Assembly (NCBI RefSeq): GCF_900106995.1
Contig: NZ_FNOK01000034.1
Location: 1 to 64,000 of the forward strand
Reading direction: 5' to 3'
DNA length: 64,000 nt
From: Saccharopolyspora shandongensis
GTDB taxonomy: Bacteria; Actinomycetota; Actinomycetes; Mycobacteriales; Pseudonocardiaceae
Shown: positions 45,739 through 53,700 of the stretch, piece by piece
Position numbering within the stretch: the first letter of the stretch is position 1
Layout of the letters: each line of letters starts with the position of its first letter
Program-made: the position numbers and the translations under genes
Notes under the pieces: generated by a model
What the model saw: the letters and a program-made list of their open reading frames with translations, nothing else
Told to the model about the DNA's origin: nothing
Databases searched by the model: none

Positions 45739-45975
45739 GTGTTGGAGTGGCTGGTCGAGTGGTACGACGGCGTCGAGCTGTGGCTCGTGCAGCTCGTCTA
45801 CCCCCTGCAGGTGACCCTGGTGCTGGCGGTGCTGCTGCCGCTGTGCTGGGTGCTAGCCCGCGTGATCGACCGCGGCATCGACCGCCTCGGCGCGAAGCTG
45901 ACGAGGGTTCGCGACGCGGAACCCCCGGTCGGCCGCCGGGACGGCGAGACCGGGCGGAAGGGGACGGCGGCGTGA
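45739..45975 (+). CDS. Small single-span membrane protein upstream of a ribonuclease
   Basis: A 78-residue protein with a hydrophobic stretch VYPLQVTLVLAVLLPLCWVL followed by a basic cytoplasmic-like tail rich in Arg, Asp and Gly. I do not recognise a family. GTG start 8 nt after TACCCT. Its stop overlaps the GTG of the ribonuclease gene, so the two are translationally coupled; it could help secrete, anchor or restrain the enzyme, but this is inference from coupling. Confidence 0.65.
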   Translation: MLEWLVEWYDGVELWLVQLVYPLQVTLVLAVLLPLCWVLARVIDRGIDRLGAKLTRVRDAEPPVGRRDGETGRKGTAA

Positions 45976-46397
45976 CGTCGCGCAAGCGCATCTCGGTGGC
46001 GTTGGTCGGGCTGATCGCCCTGGTCGTCATCGGCTGGTTCGTCCGGGACTTCGTGGACGTCGATCCCAGCGCGGCGACGCAGCAGCGGGCCGTGCCCGGC
46101 GCCGAGTCCGGCCTGCCGGTCAAGGCGCTGTCCACGCTGCCGCCGGAGGCCGGGCAGACCTGGCAGCTGATCATCAAGGGCGGCCCGTTCCCGTATCCGG
46201 GCAAGGACGGCTCGGTGTTCGGCAACCGCGAAGGCGTCCTGCCGGAGCAGACGTCGGGTTACTACCACGAGTACACCGTGAAGACGCCGGGCTCCAAAGA
46301 TCGCGGGGCCCGACGGCTGGTCACCGGCAGCCATTCCGAGCTTTACTACACGAGCGATCATTACGAGTCATTTGTGGTTGTCGACGCCGCGGGTTGA
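45972..46397 (+). CDS. Guanyl-specific ribonuclease, RNase Sa/barnase superfamily
   Basis: A 141-residue protein with an N-terminal signal/anchor (VALVGLIALVVIGWFV) and a microbial RNase domain. GSVFGNREGVLPEQTSGYYH carries the catalytic glutamate, EYTVKTPGSKDRGARRLVTG the arginine, and YYTSDHYESFVVVD the catalytic histidine, matching the RNase Sa order. Such enzymes are secreted and cleave RNA after G. The next gene encodes a barstar-like inhibitor. There is no obvious cleavage site, so it may stay membrane-attached. GTG overlaps the upstream stop. Confidence 0.9.
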   Translation: MTSRKRISVALVGLIALVVIGWFVRDFVDVDPSAATQQRAVPGAESGLPVKALSTLPPEAGQTWQLIIKGGPFPYPGKDGSVFGNREGVLPEQTSGYYHEYTVKTPGSKDRGARRLVTGSHSELYYTSDHYESFVVVDAAG

Positions 46398-46447
46398 GTG
46401 CGATGTTTGCGACGAAGTGGGCCAGCAAGGTGCGGAAGGAGCCGACG

Positions 46448-46816
46448 GTGAGCGAAGTGGAGCAGCCGTCCGCCGACGTCACTGCGCGCGAGGCCGTGCA
46501 GGAAGCCGAACAGCGGGGCGCGGTCGCGCACGTGCTGGACGGCGCCGACCTGATCAGCAAGCGGACCACCCTGGACGGGATCGCCGCGGTGCTGAACTTC
46601 CCGGAGTGGACGGGCCGCAACCTGGACGCCCTCTACGACTGCCTGACGGACCTGTCCTGGCTGCCGGAGGGCGAGCACGTGCTGGTCTGGTCGGGCTTCC
46701 AGGCGCTGGCGGAGCACGACCCGAAGGCATTCGGCCGGATCAACGCCGTGCTCCGCGACGCCGCCGAGCACCCGATCTGCGGCCGCGAGTTCACGGCGGT
46801 GCTGACCAGGTCCTGA
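46448..46816 (+). CDS. Barstar-family ribonuclease inhibitor
   Basis: A 122-residue barstar-like protein: AHVLDGADLISKRTTLDGIA, then LNFPEWTGRNLDALYDCLTD and LSWLPEGEHVLVW follow the family fold, in which an acidic helix plugs the active site of the ribonuclease. The GTG at 46448 is supported by AAGGAG at 6 nt; starts at 46394 or 46403 overlap or touch the ribonuclease gene but lack a ribosome-binding site. It protects the cytoplasm from the neighbouring RNase. Length is greater than barstar (about 90) because of an N-terminal extension. Confidence 0.9.
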   Translation: MSEVEQPSADVTAREAVQEAEQRGAVAHVLDGADLISKRTTLDGIAAVLNFPEWTGRNLDALYDCLTDLSWLPEGEHVLVWSGFQALAEHDPKAFGRINAVLRDAAEHPICGREFTAVLTRS

Positions 46817-46877
46817 TCGCCCATTGGTGATCAGGCGCGCCTCGCAATACTGGCTCCCGTGCAGAACAGGAGGCAGT

Positions 46878-47483
46878 ATGTCTGTCGTGAACATGCAGGC
46901 GCACGAGCAGCACGTGCCGATGACCGTCGACGACTTGGAGCGGCTACCCGACGACGGGCGCCGCTACGAGCTGGTCGACGGGAGGCTTGACGTGTCTCCT
47001 GCGCCAGTCAGCATTCACTCCCTCGTTGAGTCCCGGCTGTGCGGCTACCTGAACTTCGTCGTAGCGCCAGATGGTTACCTCGCGATGCAGGGTGCTGGTA
47101 TCAACTTCAACGCGAATCGGACGCACCACAGCATCCCGGACGTAGTTGTGCTCAACGAGACTGATTTCGAGCAGCCGTACCTCACCCGGCCACCGTTGCT
47201 CGCGATCGAGGTCGTTTCTCCGGAGAGCATCATTCGCGACCATCACACCAAGCGTCGCGAGTACGCCGAATTCGGTATCCAGGCGTACTGGATCGTCACG
47301 CCGGACGACGAGAAACCAGGGATCCTCGAGTTTCGGCTGGAGGACGGCGAGTACCGCGAGGTGCAGCAGGTCATCGGCGAGGACATCTTCGCCACCGATT
47401 TCCCGTTCCCGGTCAAGCTCGTTCCTTACTGGCTGCTGGCCAAGGGACCGTGGCGCGAGCGGATCGGCGGCGAAGGCGCCTGA
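46878..47483 (+). CDS. Uma2-family (DUF820) protein, second copy
   Basis: A 201-residue Uma2 nuclease-like protein, with DDGRRYELVDGRLDVSPAPV, HSIPDVVVLNETDF, LAIEVVSPESIIRDHHTKRR and FGIQAYWIV. The D-(E)xK set (IPDVVV, AIEVVS, TKR) is complete. AGGAGG is 5 nt before the ATG. It is only moderately similar to the Uma2 at 34500-35060 and has lower GC third positions in places, so the two are probably independent acquisitions. Function unknown. Confidence 0.88.
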   Translation: MSVVNMQAHEQHVPMTVDDLERLPDDGRRYELVDGRLDVSPAPVSIHSLVESRLCGYLNFVVAPDGYLAMQGAGINFNANRTHHSIPDVVVLNETDFEQPYLTRPPLLAIEVVSPESIIRDHHTKRREYAEFGIQAYWIVTPDDEKPGILEFRLEDGEYREVQQVIGEDIFATDFPFPVKLVPYWLLAKGPWRERIGGEGA

Positions 47484-47486
47484 GCG

Positions 47487-48263
47487 TCATTTCAGGGCGT
47501 CGGGCACCCATGCGGGCTTGCGCTTCTCCGCGAAGGCCCGCATGCCCTCCTGCCCCTCCTCGCCCGCGAAGTGCTTCGCCGACAGCTCCAGCATCTGGGC
47601 GAACGCGTCGTCCATGCTCGACGGACGCCGGCCGATGAGCATCTCCTTCGTCGCCGCCATCGCGTTCGGGGCGCCCAAGGCGAGCATGTCGGTGTAGCGC
47701 TTGACCTCCGCGTCCAGCTCGTCGGCGGCGACCGCGGAGTTGAGCAGGCCGATTTCGGCGGCGCGGCGGGCGTCGAAGGTCTCGCCGGTCAGGAACAGCT
47801 CGTGCGCCTGCCGGGTGCTGAGGCGCGGCAGCACCGTCACCGAGATCACCGCGGGCACGACACCGATGCGAACCTCGGAGAACGCGAAGGTCGCCGTGTC
47901 CACCGCGACCGCGATGTCGCAGGCCGCCGCGATGCCGACGCCGCCCGCGCGGGCCGGGCCGGCGAGCTTGGCCACCACCGGCTTCGGGCTGGTCCAGATC
48001 TGCTCCAAGATAGCCGGGAACTCGTTGACGCCCTGCTTCTCGGAGTCCGCCGAGCGCGACTCCTTGAGGTCCATCCCGGCGCAGAACACCTTGCCGGTGT
48101 GGTCCAGGACGATCACGCGCACCGCGTCGTCGGCGATCGCCGCGCTCAGGTGATCCCGCAGTTCGCGCCGCAGCTGCGCGGACAGCGCGTTGCGGTTGTG
48201 GGGCGAATCCAGCGTGATCGTCGCGATGCCGTCGGCCACGGCGAGGTGCACAAGCTCATCCAT
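47487..48263 (-). CDS. Enoyl-CoA hydratase/isomerase family protein
   Basis: A 258-residue crotonase-fold enzyme: ATITLDSPHNRNALSAQL, GKVFCAGMDLKE for the oxyanion hole, PVVAKLAGPARAGGVGIAAA and FSEVRIGVVPAVISV. The catalytic glutamate position is occupied by a VIS segment instead of the usual G-x-E-x-x-G pair, so hydration may be weak; it may act as a different crotonase. The ATG at 48263 follows TAACGT at 7 nt. It converges with the Uma2 gene at a 3-bp gap. Confidence 0.85.
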   Translation of the reverse strand: MDELVHLAVADGIATITLDSPHNRNALSAQLRRELRDHLSAAIADDAVRVIVLDHTGKVFCAGMDLKESRSADSEKQGVNEFPAILEQIWTSPKPVVAKLAGPARAGGVGIAAACDIAVAVDTATFAFSEVRIGVVPAVISVTVLPRLSTRQAHELFLTGETFDARRAAEIGLLNSAVAADELDAEVKRYTDMLALGAPNAMAATKEMLIGRRPSSMDDAFAQMLELSAKHFAGEEGQEGMRAFAEKRKPAWVPDALK

Positions 48264-48341
48264 GACAGGCACGTTAACCGTCGTTAGCCGCGGCGGGCGA
48301 GTGAGCAACGTCGCACTTCGAACCCACCGCCCGCACGGCCA

Positions 48342-50699
48342 TCAGGTCGGGGGATAGCGGTCGGCCCATTCGGGCGGGCGGGGGCCGAACTCCATGACCG
48401 CGTCGTGCGCGAGGCGCTCGATCACGTCGTAGAGCTCCAACTCCACCGTCCAGCGCTCCGGGATCCGCTCCGCGCCGGACGCCGCCCCGATCAGGCTGCC
48501 GCAGACCGCTCCCGTCGTCGCGCTGTTGCCCGAGTGGTTCACCGCCACCGGCAGCGCCGCGTCGAAGTCCCCGTCGCAGGCCAGCGCCGCGTACAGCCCG
48601 ATGCCCAGGGCTTCGGCCGCGGTCGAGCCGGTGCCCAGGACGCGTTCGAGATCACCTGGCGGCACGCGGCCGCTGCGGGCCAGCCGGACGGCGGCGGAGA
48701 TGCGGCGGCTGACGTCCTCGTGCCCGGTGTGCGGGGTGAGCTGCTCCAGCGCCGCATCGACCGCTGCGGCCAGCGGCTCGCCGTTCATCAGCCGCGACAC
48801 CAGGAACGCCAGCGCGCCCGCGCTCAGCCAGGCCGCCGGATGGCCGTGGGTGAGCGCCGCGGTTCGCATGCCGACGTGGAAGACCTCCGCCGGGTCGTTG
48901 CTCCACAGCGCCGCAGGCACCGCCCGCATGATCGCGCTGCTGCCCTGCGAGTCGCTGACCGGGTGGTCCGGGGAACCCATCCGCTGCTGGCCCTTGGCGA
49001 ACGCGATGAGCGTGCGCATCATGGTGCGGCCCGGGTTGCGGGTCTGGAACAGCGCCCGCTGGCCCACCAGCCAGCCGTCCGGTGCCGGGGTGCCGCCCAG
49101 GAACTCGCCGGCCGCGCGCGGCCAGCTCAGGTGCTGGGTGTGCAGCCAGCGCTGGTAGGCGTGCTGGATGTGCCGGGCCGGGTCTTCGGCGCCGGTGGTG
49201 CGGCGCGCGACGTTGGCCCGGATCGTGCCCTCCAGCGAGAACAGCAGGAGCTGGGTGTCGCTGCCGAGCCGTCCCGAGGGATGACCGGCCGGGATGTAGT
49301 CGGTGAGGCCGTCCGCGCCGTGCCGGGCCCGGATCTCGTCCCAGGTGTCCGCGGCGATGGGCATGCCGAGCGCCTCGCCGATCGCGCAGCCGAGCACCGC
49401 GCCGAGGAATCGGTCGCGGGACGCGGCCAGCCGGGGCACCGCGGTCAGCCCGGTGCGGTAGTCCGTTGTGGACGGTGCCTGGGGTTCGGCGGATTCGGTG
49501 GTCGGATAGCGGTGCTGCCACCGGTCGGACTCGTCCGGGTAAGGGCCGAATTCCGTTGCCGCGTCGGCGGAAATCTGCTCGACGAGCTCGGTGATCGGCA
49601 GTTCTTCCCGCCATCGCGGCGGAATCGCCGTTGGGCCGTGCAGCGCGCCGAGCAGCTGCCCGCACAGCGCGGCCGCGTCGGCGCTGTGCAGGCTCGCCGA
49701 TTCGACGGCGCCGGCGAAGTCGTCCTCGCAGGCCGTGGCGACCCGGGCGGCGATCGCCAGCGCTTCCAGGCCGCTGCGCCCGGTGGACATCGCGTCCAGG
49801 TGGGCCTGCCCGGGCCGGAATCCGGCGGGGCTGAGCCGACCGAGCCGCAGGGCCCGGGTCAGCGTCGTGCGCCCCGTCTGCCAGCCGGAAAGCCCTTGCC
49901 GCAGCGAGGTTTGCAGCGAGTTCCCGCGCAGCAACCACAGCATCGCCACGCCGAGCACGCTGGCCGGGCTGTGGCCGTTGGGATGGCCGTGGGTGAGCGC
50001 GGCGAGATCGCCGCCGAGCGCGAACACCGTGCCGGGATCGCCCGACCACAGCGCGGCGAGCGCACCGAGCGGCACGGCGGACGCCGTGTCCGAGGAGTTG
50101 ATCGGCTGCTGCCGGGAACCGGCGGCGTGCCCGGCGGCGACCCGGGCGAGCGCGGTGAGCGTCGCCGGGTCGTCGCCGCCGGTGCCGCGCAGCGCGGGCT
50201 CGGCCACCAGCCAGCCGCCCGGCTGGGCGGTGTCGGCTCCGCAGTCGCGCCACGGCACGCCCCGGGTGTGCAGCCAGCGCTGGAGCCCGGCGAGGGCGAA
50301 GCCGACCGGGTCGCCGTCGCCCGTCGACCGCGCGTTGGTGTGCGCGCGGATCAGGCCCTCCAGGACGAAGAGCACGGCGGTGGTGCGCTCGCCGACTCGC
50401 CCGAGCGCGACGAACTCGCCGACCGCGCCGCCGAGCAGCATGCCGAGCAACCGGCCCGGCGCTTCGGGCAGCGCGCCGTTCCGGTCGGCCAGGCCGGTGG
50501 CGGGTGCCGGCGGGATTTCCGCGGCGAGCCGGTGTTGCAGGGCAGTCGCCCACAGCGGCGTGCTGGCGGGGTGCCGCCGCCACTGCCGCCACGTGTCCAG
50601 CAGCTGCTGCTCCACCGGGTCGCGACGGCCGGCCGCGCGCGCCTCGCGCCACGCCGCCAGCAGCGCTCGTTCCGTCTCGTCGAGACCTATTTCGTCCAC
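48342..50699 (-). CDS. Two-domain ADP-ribosylglycohydrolase-like protein, metal sites degenerate
   Basis: A 785-residue protein with two ADP-ribosylglycohydrolase (ARH/DraG) folds, about residues 80-385 and 430-785, after a helical N-terminus (ALLAAWREARAAGRRDPVEQ). Intact enzymes have a DDT in the first motif and GDSDST in the last. Here domain 1 has ERTTAVLF and HSADAAALCG; domain 2 keeps SDTQLLLF but has NHSGNSATTGAVCG. Most metal ligands are therefore lost, so binding or regulation without catalysis is likely. GTG starts six bases after the stop of the larger paralogue, so the genes form an operon. Confidence 0.8.
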   Translation of the reverse strand: MDEIGLDETERALLAAWREARAAGRRDPVEQQLLDTWRQWRRHPASTPLWATALQHRLAAEIPPAPATGLADRNGALPEAPGRLLGMLLGGAVGEFVALGRVGERTTAVLFVLEGLIRAHTNARSTGDGDPVGFALAGLQRWLHTRGVPWRDCGADTAQPGGWLVAEPALRGTGGDDPATLTALARVAAGHAAGSRQQPINSSDTASAVPLGALAALWSGDPGTVFALGGDLAALTHGHPNGHSPASVLGVAMLWLLRGNSLQTSLRQGLSGWQTGRTTLTRALRLGRLSPAGFRPGQAHLDAMSTGRSGLEALAIAARVATACEDDFAGAVESASLHSADAAALCGQLLGALHGPTAIPPRWREELPITELVEQISADAATEFGPYPDESDRWQHRYPTTESAEPQAPSTTDYRTGLTAVPRLAASRDRFLGAVLGCAIGEALGMPIAADTWDEIRARHGADGLTDYIPAGHPSGRLGSDTQLLLFSLEGTIRANVARRTTGAEDPARHIQHAYQRWLHTQHLSWPRAAGEFLGGTPAPDGWLVGQRALFQTRNPGRTMMRTLIAFAKGQQRMGSPDHPVSDSQGSSAIMRAVPAALWSNDPAEVFHVGMRTAALTHGHPAAWLSAGALAFLVSRLMNGEPLAAAVDAALEQLTPHTGHEDVSRRISAAVRLARSGRVPPGDLERVLGTGSTAAEALGIGLYAALACDGDFDAALPVAVNHSGNSATTGAVCGSLIGAASGAERIPERWTVELELYDVIERLAHDAVMEFGPRPPEWADRYPPT

Positions 50700-50705
50700 T
50701 ATGGA

Positions 50706-53700
50706 TTATCCGAGGTAGCGCCCGGCCCAGTCGGGCGCCGGCGCGTCGGTGAAGATCTCCGTCCTGGCGCGGTGCTCGTCGGCGGCCAGCTGAGCGAGGA
50801 CCTCCCGCAGCTCCAGCTCGCCGACCCAGTCCGCGGGGATCTCCGCGGCGCCGCGGGCCGCGCCGAGCAGGCTGCCGCAGATGGCTGCGGTGGCCGCGGT
50901 GTTCCCGGCGTGGGTGGCGGCCAGCGACACGGCGTCGGGGAAGGAGTTCGGGTGCGACAGCGCCGCCGCGACCGCGATGGCCAGGGCCTCCGGCGCGTTC
51001 CAGCCCAGGCCCAGCTCGTCGAAGCTGGTGGGCGAGGCCGGTCCGCTGCCGGCGATCTGGACCGCCGCGCGCAATCCCTGCGCGGTGTTCTCGGCGCCTT
51101 CCACCTGGTCCAGCTCGGCCAGCACCACGTGCACGGCGTCGACGAGCGTCTGGCCGCTGTTCAGCGCGCACACCAGGCCGGCCAGCGCGCCCGCGGGCAG
51201 GAAGCCGTCCGGGTGGCCGTGGGTGATCACGGCGATCTCCGCGCCCAGCGAGATGGCGTGCGGCACGTCGGCGGCGTCGAAGCCGACCACCGCCCCGCGC
51301 ACCGTGGCGGCCGCGGTCCGGGCGGCGTTCGGCGGGCTGGCCGGGGTGGGGACGTCGCGTCGGTCGGCGAAGCGGGCCAGCGCCGTCAGCGTCGCCTCGT
51401 CCGGGAACCGTTGCGCGCGAAGGGCTTCGGTCTCGACGAGCACACCGCCGACTGCCTCGTTCGACACCTGCGCGCCCTGGGTGTGCATCCAGTGCAGCAG
51501 GGCCAGTCGCACCATCGACGGCCGGTGCGCGGCGATCCCGCGCAGCGCCGAGCGGATGTGCGAGCTGATCAGCGCGTCCAGCACGAACGCCGTCTGCTGC
51601 GTGTACACCGTTGCCGAGCCGCGACGGCCGAAGAACTCGGTGAGCTCCCGGACGCCTTCCGGGTTCTCGCGCAGGATCTTGCGCAGGTCGGTGAACATCC
51701 ACGGCGCGCCCAGAGCGTCGCCGGCCGCGGAGCCCAGCACGCTGCCTTCGAGCCGCTCGCTCCGGCTGAGCTCCACCTGGGTTTCGACGGCGGGCTCGGC
51801 CTCGGCTTCGGACTCGGCCGCGGCCTCGCCGATCAGCTGGGCGGCGCGTTCGGCACCGAAGGCCTCGACGAGCAGCTTCTGCAGGCTCTGCGTGAGCTCG
51901 GCGGAACCGCCCTCGCCGTTGTCGCGGAACTTGCGCCACACGCTGAGCAGCTGCTGTTCCTCGTCCGACAGGCCGTCGTCGGCCTCGTCGTCGGGATCGA
52001 CCGGCGCGTCCGCGACGGCGACTTCCGCAGCCGGGGCTTCGACGGCGGCTTCGACGGCCGGGGCTTCGACGACCGGCACCTCGATGGCGGGAACCTCGGC
52101 TACGGGCTCGACGGCGGGAATCTCGGCCGCGAGGGGCTCGACGGCCGGAGGTTCCGGCACTTCCTGCATCGGCTCCTCGACGACCGGATCGGGCTCCGGC
52201 TCCGGCGTTTCCGCTGCTGGCGCGGGCTCTTCGACCGCTGCGGCGGTCTCCGCGACCGCCGGCTCGGCGGCGGGCTCGACCTCGCCGATCGGGTAGCGCT
52301 CCAGCCACTCCGCGCCCGTCGGCGGAGTCGGGCCGAACTCCTGGATCGCGTCGCCGGCCATCGCCTCGATGACCTCGCGCAGCTCCAGCTTGTCGCGCCA
52401 GGTCTGCGGGATCGCGTCCGCCGTGTGCGCCGCGCCCATGATGTTCCCGCAGATCGCCGCGGTGGAGTCGCTGTCGCCGGAGTGGTTGGCGGCCAGGATC
52501 ACGGCGTCGGCGAACGACTCCGGGTACGTCAGCGCCGCGCACACCGCGATCGCCAGGGCCTGCTCGCCGAACCAGCCCTCGCCGAGGACCTCGTGGATCT
52601 GCTCCGGCGTCGGGGTGCCCGCGGTGGCCAGCTCGATGGCCCGGCGCAGCGCGGTGCTGGTCTCCTCGTGACCGTCCCACGTGGACAGTTCGGTGAGCGC
52701 GCGGTCCACGGCCTCGGGCAGCGACCGGCCCGCCAGCAGCTGCTGGACGATCACCGCGAGCGCCCCGGCGGGCAGGTAGCCGCTGGGGTGGCCGTGGGTC
52801 AGCACCGCGGTCATCGCGCCGACCTGGAACACCTCGGCCGCGTCGGCGGACCACAGCCCGGCTGGGGCGGCCCGCATCACGCCGCCGCAGCCCTTCGAGT
52901 CGTTGAGGCGGTTGGTGAACGAGCCCTGCTTGTTGCCGTTGGCGTAGCCGTGCAACGCCTGTATGCAGGTGGTGCCGGGCGCGCGGCGGACGAACAGGCC
53001 CTTCTGCTTGATCAGCCAGCCGTCCGGCGGGTTCGCGGCCAGTGGCCCACCGGCCTCCCGCCAGTCGAAGCCCTGCGTGTGCAGCCAGCGCTGGTAGGCG
53101 TGCTGCACCTGGGTGGTGGGCTCGTTCTCGCCGAAGAGCCGGCGGCGGATGCTGGCCCGGATGAGACCGTCCAGGGTGAACAGCGTCATCTGGGTCTCGT
53201 CGCTGATCGAGCCGCCGGGCCGGTGGGCGTCGACGAAGTCGGTCAGCCCCGCCACGCCGTACTTGCGGCGGATGTCCTGCAGCGAGTCGTCCTCGATCGG
53301 GTAGCCGAGCGCGTCACCGGCGGCGCCGCCGAGCAGGAAGCCCAGGATGCGCTGCGGCCGGAGTTCGCTGGGGTCGACGACAGCTTCGACCGGTTCCTCG
53401 ACCGCCGCGACCGCCGCGGCGACGTCGACGACCGCGGTGACCTCGGCCTCCGGCTGGTCGTCGGTTTCAATTGAAACCGCAGGCACCTCGGGTTCGGCGG
53501 GTGCGGTGTCCTCCGCCGGAACCTCGGCCTCCGGTTGGTCCGCAGTTTCAATTGAAACTGCGGGGACGTCCGGTTCGGCTTCGGGTTCGGCCGGTGCTTC
53601 GTCGGCGGCCGGCGCCGGTTCCGCTTTCGCGGGCTTGACGGCCGGTTCCGAACCCACCAGCGGGAGGGTGGAGGTGAAGATCAGGTCGGAGATGTCCTTC

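Noticed and set aside
48405-53474. A very long open frame (about 1689 codons) on the plus strand across both ADP-ribosylglycohydrolase genes
   Set aside because: It is antisense to two genes with clear domain motifs, is extremely rich in Arg, Gly, Ala and Val, and has no recognisable motif. Long antisense frames are normal in GC-rich codon-biased DNA.
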